Source of the DNA: Muribaculaceae bacterium
GTDB lineage: Bacteria > Bacteroidota > Bacteroidia > Bacteroidales > Muribaculaceae
DNA length: 64,000 bases
Assembly (NCBI GenBank): GCA_017478855.1
Contig: JAFVCX010000113.1
Location: 1 to 64,000 of the forward strand
Direction: 5' to 3'
Below are positions 1-8,339 of this stretch, piece by piece. The position numbers were made by a program, and so were the translations under genes. Positions within the stretch are counted from its first letter, which is position 1. Each line of letters begins with the position of its first letter. The notes below the pieces were generated by a model, which worked only from the letters and a program-made list of their open reading frames with translations, was not told the DNA's origin and ran no database searches.

Positions 1-962
1 AGCATGAAACAGGGTGAACACTCATAACGGGGCAGAGCATAGAGCTGCACGTCGCGATTGCGCTGATCCACGGCGTTGCTTCCATCACCCACCGTCAGGT
101 TCAGGCTCTTAAGAGCATTGCTCATCGCTTCACGGGCTTTGTCGGGAGTGTTGTTGTCGTTGCTCAAATGGCACAAAAACACCCATTTGAGGTTTTTGTG
201 ATAATGGTCATGCACAAACGCCGCGGCCACTTCGTTGTCGAGGTGTCCTTTGGGGCCTCGCACCCGACTCTTGAGATATTCGGGATAATGCCCATTGTCG
301 AGCATCTCACGGTCATAATTGCTTTCAATCATCAGATAATGAGCCTGCTGCATGTAGTGTTCGGCTCTCGGTGTGATTTCACCCATGTCGGTGGCCACCA
401 CAAAGATGTTGCCTGAAGGTGCCGTGATGCTGAATCCCATGTTTTCGGTTCCGTCGTGTGAAGTTTCGAACGCCGTGATTTGAAACTCCGACAATTTGAA
501 CGGTGTTTCCATCCAGATGGGAATGTGGTATTCTTTCACTCGGCGTGAAATGTTGTGCCGCCGCAGCAATCCGTTCATTACGCGCATGGTGCAATAGATG
601 CGGGCATTCTTGTTGTAACGGCGCACCACGGTATAAACATATCTCACATGGTCTTGGTGGTCGTGCGTAAGGATAATGCCTTTCACAGCGTCGGGTCGAA
701 TGCCGTTGTGGCGCAAGCGGTCAAACACCTGTTCGGGGTCAACGGCGGCATCAATCAGGATGCCCTCGCCTGCGGTGCCCAGATAAGAGCAGTTGCCACT
801 GCTGCCGCTGCCAAAACTCATATAGACGAGTCCCGACCCGGCATCGTCGGTATGCGCAGGGACGGGCATTACGGGTTGCGTTGCGGGCTCTTGCTCCTCG
901 AGGTCGTCGAAAAGAATGGGGCCTGCATAGCGGTGCTGGTATTTTGTTTGGTCTTTACCCAT
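1..962 (-). CDS. MBL-fold metallohydrolase, WalJ/YycJ-like (partial, 3' end outside window)
   Basis: Read leftwards from ATG 962-960 and running off the window edge; 320 residues are visible and the stop is not. After a roughly 45-residue acidic N-terminal extension the protein shows the metallo-beta-lactamase start SFGSGSSGNCSYL and the metal-binding motif THDHQDH (residues 99-105). A further His in an ETSHDGTENMGF segment and a later CHLSNDN segment fit metal ligands of the same fold. The GSGSSGNC opening is typical of the YycJ/WalJ group, thought to be a nuclease or phosphodiesterase. It starts 6 bases after the stop of the RsmI-like gene on the same strand, so the two are probably co-transcribed. 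The substrate cannot be told from sequence. Confidence 0.82.
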   Translation of the reverse strand, partial: MGKDQTKYQHRYAGPILFDDLEEQEPATQPVMPVPAHTDDAGSGLVYMSFGSGSSGNCSYLGTAGEGILIDAAVDPEQVFDRLRHNGIRPDAVKGIILTHDHQDHVRYVYTVVRRYNKNARIYCTMRVMNGLLRRHNISRRVKEYHIPIWMETPFKLSEFQITAFETSHDGTENMGFSITAPSGNIFVVATDMGEITPRAEHYMQQAHYLMIESNYDREMLDNGHYPEYLKSRVRGPKGHLDNEVAAAFVHDHYHKNLKWVFLCHLSNDNNTPDKAREAMSNALKSLNLTVGDGSNAVDQRNRDVQLYALPRYECSPCFM

Positions 963-968
963 TGTTTC

Positions 969-1679
969 TCATTGATATAGCAGAAAAATTGTGGGCACTT
1001 TGTTGTAATCAAATTTCATGTGCGCCCACTCCTTGAGCGAACGCGTCACAATGCTTTCTCGCTCGCCTGTGATGTCGCTGGCCACACACAACTTGAGGTG
1101 GCCGGGCAGCACTCGCATCAATTCGTTCAGGAGCGAGTTGTTACGATAAGGCGTTTCGATGAAAATCTGTGTTTGATGGTTGCGCACAATGTTCTGCTGC
1201 ATTTCTCGTAGTTTCTTGTTGCGGCCGGCTTCATCAATGGGCAAGTAGCCCAAAAAGGCAAAGCTTTGCCCGTTGAATCCCGAGCCCATCAGCCCCATGA
1301 GGATACTTGAAGGGCCCACCAGTGGCACTACTTTGAGGCCTTCTTGCTGGGCAATGGCTACCACGTCGGCACCGGGGTCGGCCACAGCCGGGCATCCGGC
1401 CTCACTGATGACACCCATGGGCACTCCCTGCCGCAAGGGATTCAAGAAACCGCTGATTTCTTGCGGGGCGGTGTGCCGGTTCAGCTCATAGAATGTGAGC
1501 TCATCAATCACGATGCTTGGGTCGCATTTTTTGAGAAAACGCCGGGCCGACCGCACATTTTCAACGATGAAATGGCGCAGCGTGCCTACAATCTGTGCGT
1601 TGGGCGCAGGCAACACCTGCTCCATCGGGCTGTCGCTCAAGGGTACGGGAATCAAATATAATGCGCTCTCTATCGTCAT
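969..1679 (-). CDS. RsmI-like SAM-dependent methyltransferase (tetrapyrrole methylase fold)
   Basis: About 236 residues from ATG 1679. A longer reading frame exists upstream, but a TACCTTTG promoter box at 1709-1716 lies inside it, so the internal ATG beginning MTIESALYLIP is preferred. The segment VISEAGCPAVADPGADVV matches the glycine/proline-rich SAM-binding loop of RsmI (16S rRNA C1402 2'-O-methyltransferase), and VGPSSILMGLMGSGF matches the following conserved block. Bacteroidota carry a short RsmI paralogue of this size next to an MBL protein in some genomes (from memory), so the exact target is uncertain. The family methylates ribosomal RNA in the cytoplasm. Confidence 0.75.
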   Translation of the reverse strand: MTIESALYLIPVPLSDSPMEQVLPAPNAQIVGTLRHFIVENVRSARRFLKKCDPSIVIDELTFYELNRHTAPQEISGFLNPLRQGVPMGVISEAGCPAVADPGADVVAIAQQEGLKVVPLVGPSSILMGLMGSGFNGQSFAFLGYLPIDEAGRNKKLREMQQNIVRNHQTQIFIETPYRNNSLLNELMRVLPGHLKLCVASDITGERESIVTRSLKEWAHMKFDYNKVPTIFLLYQ

Positions 1680-1708
1680 GCCGAGGGTTGATGGCTGTTC
1701 ACAAACTG

Positions 1709-1716
1709 CAAAGGTA
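1709..1716 (-). promoter_or_regulatory. Bacteroidota -7 box for the RsmI-like gene
   Basis: Minus-strand TACCTTTG fits TAnnTTTG and sits 30 bases upstream of ATG 1679, leaving a leader of about 20 bases. Confidence 0.5.
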
Positions 1717-1909
1717 CTCCAAAACTGCGAAACGCACAAGCGTTAGTTCCCCATTTTTTGAACGAGCCAGTCAAAAAAGTGACAAAACGGACTGAAAGTC
1801 AATTCTGCAAAAAAATCAAGTTGACATTCAAGCGAACTTTCGATGAACATTCAAGATAGAAATGCTCTAAAAAATATAAGAAAAATTTGCTCAATTCAGA
1901 AAACCATTG

Positions 1910-1917
1910 TAATTTTG
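1910..1917 (+). promoter_or_regulatory. Promoter of tRNA-Ala (-7 box, with -33 box)
   Basis: TAATTTTG at 1910-1917 fits the Bacteroidota -7 box and TTTG at 1886-1889 fits the -33 box, with 20 bases between them. The tRNA begins 10 bases downstream. This is the best-formed two-part promoter in the window. Confidence 0.65.
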
Positions 1918-1927
1918 CACCGCTTTT

Positions 1928-2000
1928 GGGGCATTAGCTCATCTGGTAGAGCGCAACACTGGCAGTGTTGAGGTAAGCGGTTCGAGTCCGCTATGCTCCA
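1928..2000 (+). tRNA. tRNA-Ala (anticodon GGC)
   Basis: A 73-nt cloverleaf: acceptor arm GGGGCAT pairs with ATGCTCC, the anticodon stem is CAACA/TGTTG with loop CTGGCAG, and the T arm contains GGTTCGAGTCC. The anticodon is GGC, reading GCC alanine codons. The third acceptor pair is G:U, the G3:U70 identity element of alanine tRNAs, which independently supports the assignment. The 3' CCA is not encoded. Confidence 0.95.
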
Positions 2001-2002
2001 CT

Positions 2003-2038
2003 AAAAAGGCTGACATTCATTTGAATGCCAGCCTTTTT
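2003..2038. terminator. Bidirectional intrinsic terminator between tRNA-Ala and argH
   Basis: AAAAAGGCTG and CAGCCTTTTT arms flank an inner CATTCA/TGAATG stem, giving a long hairpin with A-run on one side and T-run on the other. It lies 3 bases after the tRNA and 40 bases beyond the argH stop, so it can end transcripts from both sides. Confidence 0.85.
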
Positions 2039-2077
2039 AGGTATAAACGAAATGATGTGTAATTGCCAACATGATGA

Positions 2078-3388
2078 TTAAGGCGTGCCTTCAAGCAGCT
2101 CTTGCATGACGCGTTTCATCTTTTCGGCAATTTCAGTATTGCAGAGGTTGCCTATGCTTCCCTCGTGTGTGTGACGCACCTCTCGGTGTGGCGCATAGCT
2201 GCCATTGGCAATCTGATTGCCCACCTCCCGATAGGCTTCTCTGAAAGGCATGCCGGCAAGCACCAAGCGATTGACCTCTTCCACACTGAAGAGATAGTTG
2301 TAGCGCTCGTCATCAAGAATGTGCTCGTTTACCTCGATATGCTCCAACATGAAATGAGCCATTTGCAGGCACTCGTCAAGTGTGCCGATGGCCGGGAATG
2401 TGATGTCTTTGAGCTGCTGCATGTCGCGCTGATACCCCACGGGTAGATTGGTAGTGAGGAGCGACACCTCGCCTATGAGGGCTTGCAGCTGATTGCACTT
2501 GCCGCGAATGAGTTCAAACACATCAGGATTTTTTTTATGTGGCATGATGCTCGAACCGGTGGTCAGCTCATCGGGAAAATGCACAAAAGCGAAGTTCTGG
2601 CTGCAAAACAGACACACATCCATCGCCAAACGGCCCAACGTGGATGCCACGGCATTGATGGCGCATGCGAGTGCGCGTTCGGTTTTGCCTCGGCTCATTT
2701 GCGCGGCCACTACATTATAATGCAGGTCGGCAAATCCCAGCAGTTGGGTGGTGAGCGTGCGGTTGAGCGGGAAACTTGAGCCATAGCCGGCGGCCGAGCC
2801 GAGCGGATTTTGGTTGGCAATGCGATGAGCTGCCACGAGCAGCTGCATGTCGTCGGCCAATGTTTCGGCATAGGCTCCAAACCACAGACCAAAACTTGAC
2901 GGCATGGCCACTTGCAGATGGGTGTAGCCGGGCATGAGCACATGGGCATGCTGTTCGCTGAGCGTTTGCAAGAGCTCAAACAGCTTCTTCACGCTTGCGG
3001 CAAGATCTTTGATGCGCTGCCGGTAAAACAGTTTCAGATCCACCAGCACTTGGTCGTTGCGGGAGCGGCCCGCATGAATCTTCTTGCCCACGTCGCCCAG
3101 TTGTCGCGTGAGCAGCAGTTCCACTTGCGAGTGCACATCTTCCACACCGGCCTCAATGCTGAATTTGCCGGCATGAATGTCTCGCTCTATGCCCCGCAGA
3201 GCTTCGAGCAAAAGCGTCAATTCCTCGTGGGTGAGAAGTCCTATGCTTTCGAGCATCGTGATGTGTGCCATAGAGCCTTGCACATCATAGCGAGCCAGCT
3301 CCAAATCGAGCTCTCGATCGCTTCCCACGGTGAATGACTCTATCCACTTATCAATGTCATATCCTTTGTCCCAAAGTTTTGTTGCCAT
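2078..3388 (-). CDS. argH: Argininosuccinate lyase
   Basis: 436 residues. It splits argininosuccinate into arginine and fumarate, the last step of arginine synthesis. The fumarase/aspartase superfamily signature is clear as GSSIMPHKKNPD around residue 280, with HAGRSRNDQV and YTHLQ(V)AMP blocks upstream in the usual order. Length is normal for a bacterial ArgH. It is the last gene of the leftward arginine operon, 13 bases after the deacylase gene, and is followed by the terminator shared with the tRNA. Confidence 0.96.
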   Translation of the reverse strand: MATKLWDKGYDIDKWIESFTVGSDRELDLELARYDVQGSMAHITMLESIGLLTHEELTLLLEALRGIERDIHAGKFSIEAGVEDVHSQVELLLTRQLGDVGKKIHAGRSRNDQVLVDLKLFYRQRIKDLAASVKKLFELLQTLSEQHAHVLMPGYTHLQVAMPSSFGLWFGAYAETLADDMQLLVAAHRIANQNPLGSAAGYGSSFPLNRTLTTQLLGFADLHYNVVAAQMSRGKTERALACAINAVASTLGRLAMDVCLFCSQNFAFVHFPDELTTGSSIMPHKKNPDVFELIRGKCNQLQALIGEVSLLTTNLPVGYQRDMQQLKDITFPAIGTLDECLQMAHFMLEHIEVNEHILDDERYNYLFSVEEVNRLVLAGMPFREAYREVGNQIANGSYAPHREVRHTHEGSIGNLCNTEIAEKMKRVMQELLEGTP

Positions 3389-3401
3389 GCGTTTGTCGTT
3401 T

Positions 3402-4478
3402 TTAGAAAAAGTTGGTTAATTCGCTGATGAATCGAATGTAGGTGTCAATGCCATTGGCCACGTCGGCTTCGGCCACCCACTCATTGGCGGTGTGGCTTCG
3501 CGCCGAATCGCCCGGCCCAAGCTTCAGCGTGGGGAATGGCATTTGTGACATGTCGCTGGTGGTGGGCGACACAAAAGAGTTGATGTGTAAGACCGAGGCA
3601 GCTTGTGCGAGCGGATGTGACGCATGCAGACTCGAAGCCCTGATGCGAGTAGAACGGGGCGTGAGCGTGCTGTGCCTCATGGCCGCTTGCAGCAGCCTGA
3701 CGGTTTCTTCGTTGGTGTAAGCGTCAGTCGTTCTTACATCGGCCACAAATTGGCAAGTGGCCGGGACCACATTGTGCTTTGTGCCGGCATTGATTTGCGT
3801 GACGCTTACTTTGATGTCGCCCAGCAAAGAGGATTGTTTGTCGAATTTGAATTGACGCAACGCATTGATATCGTCGAGCGCAAGATAAAGGGCGTTGATT
3901 CCCTCGTTGCGGGCGGCATGCCCTTGCAGCCCGTGGGTCACTCCATCAAGCACCACCAGCCCACGCTCACCGAGGGCGGCTTGCAGCGATGTAGGCTCGC
4001 CCACGATGCCCATGTCAATACGCCCCAATGTGGGCAGCAAGGCCCTGATGCCCTGTAGACCGGTGATTTCTTCTTCGGCCGTGATGGCCAGCAAAAGATT
4101 GAAGGGCAGATGCGCCTGATAGAAGTGACGAAAAGCGGCCACAAGGCTCACGACCGAGGCTCCTGCATCGTTGCTGCCCAAGCCATAGACGCGTCCATCC
4201 TCATGCGCGGGCATGTGCGGGTCGCGTGTGTAGCACGCACTGGGCGGCACCGTGTCGTGGTGCGAGTTGAGCAGCAGGGTGGGGTGATGGTCATCCCAAA
4301 GGGCGGCTTGAACCCACACGTTGTTGTGCAAGCGATGCACCTCGCCTACGCCGTACTCCAGCAAAAAACGCATGAGGACATCGGCTGTGGCATCTTCGTT
4401 GCGCGAAACCGATGGAGTGGCAATGAGCTGGTCGAGTAAATGAAGCGCGTCGTGATATAGCTCAGAATGATGCTGCAT
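3402..4478 (-). CDS. M20 family N-acylcitrulline/acylornithine deacylase (ArgE')
   Basis: 358 residues from ATG 4478, two bases beyond the argB stop; a TTG two codons earlier would overlap argB but is less likely. M20 zinc peptidase motifs are present: LLNSHHDTVPP (metal-binding His and Asp) and ITAEEEITG (catalytic and bridging Glu). Because the neighbouring transcarbamylase acts on N-acylornithine, the substrate here is expected to be N-acyl-citrulline (acetyl or succinyl), releasing citrulline for ArgG. That assignment follows from the known Bacteroides pathway, not from this sequence alone. Confidence 0.88.
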   Translation of the reverse strand: MQHHSELYHDALHLLDQLIATPSVSRNEDATADVLMRFLLEYGVGEVHRLHNNVWVQAALWDDHHPTLLLNSHHDTVPPSACYTRDPHMPAHEDGRVYGLGSNDAGASVVSLVAAFRHFYQAHLPFNLLLAITAEEEITGLQGIRALLPTLGRIDMGIVGEPTSLQAALGERGLVVLDGVTHGLQGHAARNEGINALYLALDDINALRQFKFDKQSSLLGDIKVSVTQINAGTKHNVVPATCQFVADVRTTDAYTNEETVRLLQAAMRHSTLTPRSTRIRASSLHASHPLAQAASVLHINSFVSPTTSDMSQMPFPTLKLGPGDSARSHTANEWVAEADVANGIDTYIRFISELTNFF

Positions 4479-4480
4479 AT

Positions 4481-5248
4481 TCAATCAATTCTTGTGCCGC
4501 CGGCCTTGAGCAAGGCGTTGGCGTTTTTGATGATTACTGAAGCCACGCCGCTCTCCCGCGCATTGAAGGCTTCGTCCAGCTTAGGTTTCATGCCTCGTGC
4601 AACGGCTCCTTGTGAAGCGAGTCGCTCATAGTCGGGGCGAGTAATGGTGCCAATTACGCTGCTTGTGTCGTTCACGTCGCTCAGCACACCGTCTTTTTCA
4701 AAGCAATACACGAGATTGACTGGCGTGAGTGTGGCCAATGCGCAAGCGAGGGCCGAAGCGATGCTGTCGGCATTGGTATTGAGCATATTCCCATGACCAT
4801 CGTGGGTGAGAGCACACACAATAGGGGTTAATCCCAAGTTGAGCAAGCCCAACAAGGTGTTAGAATCAACATTGAGAGGCGTAATGTCGCCCACCCAGCC
4901 ATAATCAATGGCCCCGACGGGACGCTTGGTGGCCTGCATGACGTTGGCATCGGCTCCGCTCAATCCTATGGCACGGCATTGCCTTGCGTTCAGCATGGCC
5001 ACAATGCGTTTGTTGATAAGCCCCCCATAGGTCATGATGGCCACATCAAGGGTGGCACGGTCGGTTACTCGCCGGCCGTCAATCATGGTGATGGGAATAT
5101 GAAGCTGTTCACACAGGCGAGAGGCGAGCTTGCCGCCGCCATGCACGAGAATCTTCTTTGACGGTAGAGCCGCGAAATCATCGAGAAACGCCGCGAGGGC
5201 TTGCTCATCGTCAATCACGTGCCCACCAATTTTCACAATCGTTATCAT
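4481..5248 (-). CDS. argB: N-acylglutamate kinase
   Basis: 255 residues from ATG 5248, whose first bases overlap the TGA of the transcarbamylase gene (ATGA junction). The longer upstream frame is only a shadow of that gene. Amino-acid kinase motifs: VKIGGHVI at the N-terminus (the usual KxGG phosphate loop), VHGGGKLAS near residue 40, and LNTNADSIA in the nucleotide region. It phosphorylates the gamma-carboxyl of N-acylglutamate, the second step of the pathway. In an operon whose transcarbamylase looks succinyl-specific, the physiological substrate may be N-succinylglutamate. Confidence 0.94.
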   Translation of the reverse strand: MITIVKIGGHVIDDEQALAAFLDDFAALPSKKILVHGGGKLASRLCEQLHIPITMIDGRRVTDRATLDVAIMTYGGLINKRIVAMLNARQCRAIGLSGADANVMQATKRPVGAIDYGWVGDITPLNVDSNTLLGLLNLGLTPIVCALTHDGHGNMLNTNADSIASALACALATLTPVNLVYCFEKDGVLSDVNDTSSVIGTITRPDYERLASQGAVARGMKPKLDEAFNARESGVASVIIKNANALLKAGGTRID

Positions 5249-6207
5249 AGCTCTTGCAACATGCGTTTGAGCACCACTGTGGCCGATATCTCTCGGTTGG
5301 CCGCTTCGGGAATGACCAAAGAGTCGGGGCCTTCGATGACATCGTCGGTGACGATGAGTCCGCGCCTCACGGGCAAGCAGTGCATGAACTTGGCATGGTC
5401 GGTCCACGACATGTGCTCGGCATCGATAGTCCATGTGCGGTCGTCGCACAAGATTTTGCCGTAGTCATCAGGCCGCGTCACGCCCGGACAACTCCAGTTT
5501 TTCGCATAAACAAAATGCGCTCCGGCTAATGCTTTGCGCTGGTCATATTCCACATGAGCACCATCCACAAAGCGCGGATCCAGCTCATAGCCCTCAGGAT
5601 GTGTGATTACCAAGTCGACGTCGGCGGCAAGCATCCATTGGGCAAACGAATTGGGCACGGCTTGCGGCAAAGCCCGGCAATGAGGCGCCCACGTGAGAAC
5701 AACTTTAGGGCGCGCCACCGGCTTGTACTCCTCGATGGTGATTAAGTCGGCAAACGCTTGCAAAGGGTGTACGGTGGCGGTTTCCATCGCAAAAACAGGC
5801 CGGCCGCTGTAACGAACAAATTGTCCAACAACGGTTTCGGCATAGTCGCGTTCACGGTCGGTGAGGCCGGCAAACGAGCGGATGCCTATCAAGTCGCAGT
5901 AGCAGCCCATCACGGGGATGGCCTCAAGCAAATGCTCGCTCTTGTCGCCATCCATCACCACACCGCGTTCGGTTTCGAGTTTCCATGCTCCCTGATTCAC
6001 GTCGAGCACGATGACGTTCATGCCTAAGTTCATGGCGGCCTTCTGTGTGCTGAGCCTTGTGCGCAGACTATTGTTGAAAAAAATCATCAGCAAGGTCTTG
6101 TTGCGGCCCAAATGCTGAAATCCATATCGGTCAGCCTTCACTTCTCGGGCTTCGAGCAACGCTTGCTGCAGGTCGCCCAAATCAGAGGGATTAAAGAAAT
6201 ATTTCAT
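5245..6207 (-). CDS. argF': N-succinylornithine (N-acylornithine) transcarbamylase
   Basis: 320 residues. It transfers carbamoyl to N-acylornithine, giving N-acylcitrulline. The carbamoyl-phosphate motif appears as NNSLRTRLST (the usual SxRTR loop) and the C-terminal ligand motif as HCLPVRRG. The long segment VIVLDVNQGAWKLETERG is characteristic of the Bacteroides succinylornithine enzymes. Residue 90, the position known to set acetyl versus succinyl preference (Pro in the B. fragilis enzyme, Glu in Xanthomonas acetylornithine enzyme), is Ser here (codon AGC, 5938-5940), compatible with succinyl use. It overlaps argD and argB by 4 bases each. Confidence 0.92.
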   Translation of the reverse strand: MKYFFNPSDLGDLQQALLEAREVKADRYGFQHLGRNKTLLMIFFNNSLRTRLSTQKAAMNLGMNVIVLDVNQGAWKLETERGVVMDGDKSEHLLEAIPVMGCYCDLIGIRSFAGLTDRERDYAETVVGQFVRYSGRPVFAMETATVHPLQAFADLITIEEYKPVARPKVVLTWAPHCRALPQAVPNSFAQWMLAADVDLVITHPEGYELDPRFVDGAHVEYDQRKALAGAHFVYAKNWSCPGVTRPDDYGKILCDDRTWTIDAEHMSWTDHAKFMHCLPVRRGLIVTDDVIEGPDSLVIPEAANREISATVVLKRMLQEL

Positions 6208-7334
6208 TGTGTTGCAATCAATAGTTTGAAACGGTTGATAAAATCTTCGGCCTGCGCCGTTTGCAGACTCAATGCCGGCAGCAGCCGCACGGTCTTTTTG
6301 CCGGCTCCGCCGGTGAACACTCGCTGCTCCAGCACAAGCTGTCGGCGCAAGGTGGGTGCGTCGCCGGTTACATCGGCTCCTATCATCAGGCCACGACCTC
6401 TCACATCGATAATGCCATCGGCCAGCCGCAGCTGCTCTTGCAATAAGTTCCCCACTTGAAGGGCGTTGTTCACCAGATTCTCGTTCTCTATCACTTCAAG
6501 CACGGCAATGGCGGCGGCGCAAGCCAGATGGTTGCCGCCAAATGTGGTGCCCAGCATGCCCGGAGCAGCCTTGAAGTGTGGTGCGATGAGCACACCTCCT
6601 ATGGGAAAACCGTTACCCATGCCTTTGGCCGTGGTGATGAGGTCGGGACGAATGCCGGTCCACTGATGGGCAAAAAACCGCCCGGTACGACCATAACCGC
6701 TCTGCACCTCATCTAAAATGAGGCACACTCCCGCACGTTGCGTCAGGGCTCGCAGTTGGCACAAAAAATCATCGTCGGGCGCATGAATGCCGGCTACGCC
6801 CTGTATGCCCTCGATGATTACGGCGCAATATTGACGGGTGGCCAATTCGCGCTCCACGGCATTGATGTCGTTAAGCGGCACAAAAGTCACACGATCGGTG
6901 CGGTTAAAGGGCGATTGAATGTCGGCGTTGTCGGTTGCCTGCACGGCACCGCTGGTGCGCCCATGAAAGGCGTGGTGAAAGGCCAACACACGGTTGCGAC
7001 GCGTGTGAAACGAAGCCAGTTTGATGGCATTTTCGTTGGCTTCGGCACCACTGTTGGCCAAAAACAGGCTATAATCGTCATAGCCGCTCGCCTGCCCCAA
7101 CAACGAAGCCAGCCGCAGTTGCAAGCTGTTTTGCACGCTGTTGGAATAAAAACCCAATCGGGCCACTTGTTGCGAGATGGCTTCTACATAATGTGGATGG
7201 GCATGGCCAATGCTGATGACTGCGTGCCCACCATACAGGTCAAGATATTCGTTGCCCTCGGCATCATACACATAGCTGCCGTGCCCTCTCACCGGCTCAA
7301 CGGGATATAAACTATATACTGGAAAAAGGTTCAC
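6204..7334 (-). CDS. argD: N-acylornithine aminotransferase
   Basis: 376 residues. This PLP enzyme converts N-acylglutamate semialdehyde to N-acylornithine. The PLP lysine lies in TTAKGMGNGFPIGG, and LILDEVQSGYGRTGRF gives the cofactor-stacking aspartate. No ATG is available at the 5' end; the frame opens with GTG at 7334, giving NLFPVYSLYPVEPVRGHG, which matches where relatives begin, so GTG is taken as the start. It lies 42 bases after argC, the widest gap inside the operon, and overlaps the transcarbamylase gene by 4 bases. Confidence 0.94.
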   Translation of the reverse strand: MNLFPVYSLYPVEPVRGHGSYVYDAEGNEYLDLYGGHAVISIGHAHPHYVEAISQQVARLGFYSNSVQNSLQLRLASLLGQASGYDDYSLFLANSGAEANENAIKLASFHTRRNRVLAFHHAFHGRTSGAVQATDNADIQSPFNRTDRVTFVPLNDINAVERELATRQYCAVIIEGIQGVAGIHAPDDDFLCQLRALTQRAGVCLILDEVQSGYGRTGRFFAHQWTGIRPDLITTAKGMGNGFPIGGVLIAPHFKAAPGMLGTTFGGNHLACAAAIAVLEVIENENLVNNALQVGNLLQEQLRLADGIIDVRGRGLMIGADVTGDAPTLRRQLVLEQRVFTGGAGKKTVRLLPALSLQTAQAEDFINRFKLLIATQ

Positions 7335-7376
7335 TTGAATGAGTTTTAATTGTGTGATAAAATGAAAGACAAACCA

Positions 7377-8339
7377 TTAAAATGCGCTGGCTTTGAGGTG
7401 AAGTCCGGCCGTTTCGTCAAGCCCCATCATGAGGTTCATGTTCTGCACGGCTTGCCCCACGGCACCTTTCAGCAAATTGTCGATGGCACTGATGACGAGC
7501 ATCACGTCGTCGTGCCGCGACACATGCAGCAACGCTTTGTTGGTGTTCACCACTTGTTTCAGATCCACATCGCGCGAAGTGACGTGGGTGAAAGGTGCTC
7601 GCGCGTAATAGTCGGCATAAAGACGCAGCGCCTCCTCACCGGTGAGGTCGCAAGGCAGAAAAATGGAGGCATAGATGCCTCTGGCAAAGTCGCCGCGCAT
7701 GGGCACAAACCTAATGCGGAACTCATCTGATTTCTGCACGCTCGTGAGGTTGCGCCCTATCTCGGCCAAGTGCTGATGCGTGAAAGGCTTATACACGCTC
7801 AAATTATTGGCACGCCAGCTGAAATGAGTGGTTGGCCCGGGCTTCACGCCGGCTCCTGTGCTGCCGGTGACGGCTGTTATGCTCACATCGCCGTGTAACA
7901 GGTGTGCCTGTGCCAGCGGGAGCAACCCTAACTGAATGGCGGTGGCGAAGCAACCCGGATTGGCAATGCGTGTGGCTTGAGCAATGCGGCAGGCTTGCCA
8001 TTCGGGCAGGCCATAAACGTAGCCCTCACTCTCATCACGATAGTCCTGAGCCAAGTCAATCACACGCAGTCCGTCAGGGTAGGGGTGCTGCTGCCAAAAC
8101 TCCCGGCTTTTCCCGTGCCCTAAACATAGAAAGAGCACATCTGCCTCTGCAAGATCGCACGAATTGGTGAAACGCAGGTCGGTGTCGCCCACAAGTCCGG
8201 CGTGCACCTCATCGACGCGTGCTCCGGCGTGGCTCTCGCTATGCACAAACGCCAAATCCACCGACGGGTGCCCCATGAGCAAGCGAATTAATTCGCCTGC
8301 CGTGTAGCCTGCGCCTCCTATGATTCCCGCTCGTATCAT
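7377..8339 (-). CDS. argC: N-acyl-gamma-glutamyl-phosphate reductase
   Basis: 320 residues. NADPH-dependent reduction of N-acylglutamyl phosphate to the semialdehyde. The N-terminal GIIGGAGYTAGELIRLL is the dinucleotide-binding motif of ArgC and the catalytic cysteine is in IANPGCFATAIQLGL. FVPMRGDFARGI matches the conserved C-terminal block. Its ATG overlaps the argG stop (8336-8339), implying translational coupling. Confidence 0.95.
   Translation of the reverse strand: MIRAGIIGGAGYTAGELIRLLMGHPSVDLAFVHSESHAGARVDEVHAGLVGDTDLRFTNSCDLAEADVLFLCLGHGKSREFWQQHPYPDGLRVIDLAQDYRDESEGYVYGLPEWQACRIAQATRIANPGCFATAIQLGLLPLAQAHLLHGDVSITAVTGSTGAGVKPGPTTHFSWRANNLSVYKPFTHQHLAEIGRNLTSVQKSDEFRIRFVPMRGDFARGIYASIFLPCDLTGEEALRLYADYYARAPFTHVTSRDVDLKQVVNTNKALLHVSRHDDVMLVISAIDNLLKGAVGQAVQNMNLMMGLDETAGLHLKASAF

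Noticed and set aside
1740..1927. Repeated ACATTCAAG in the gap before tRNA-Ala as a regulatory repeat
   Set aside because: Two 9-base copies in AT-rich sequence are weak, and the well-placed tRNA promoter explains the region.
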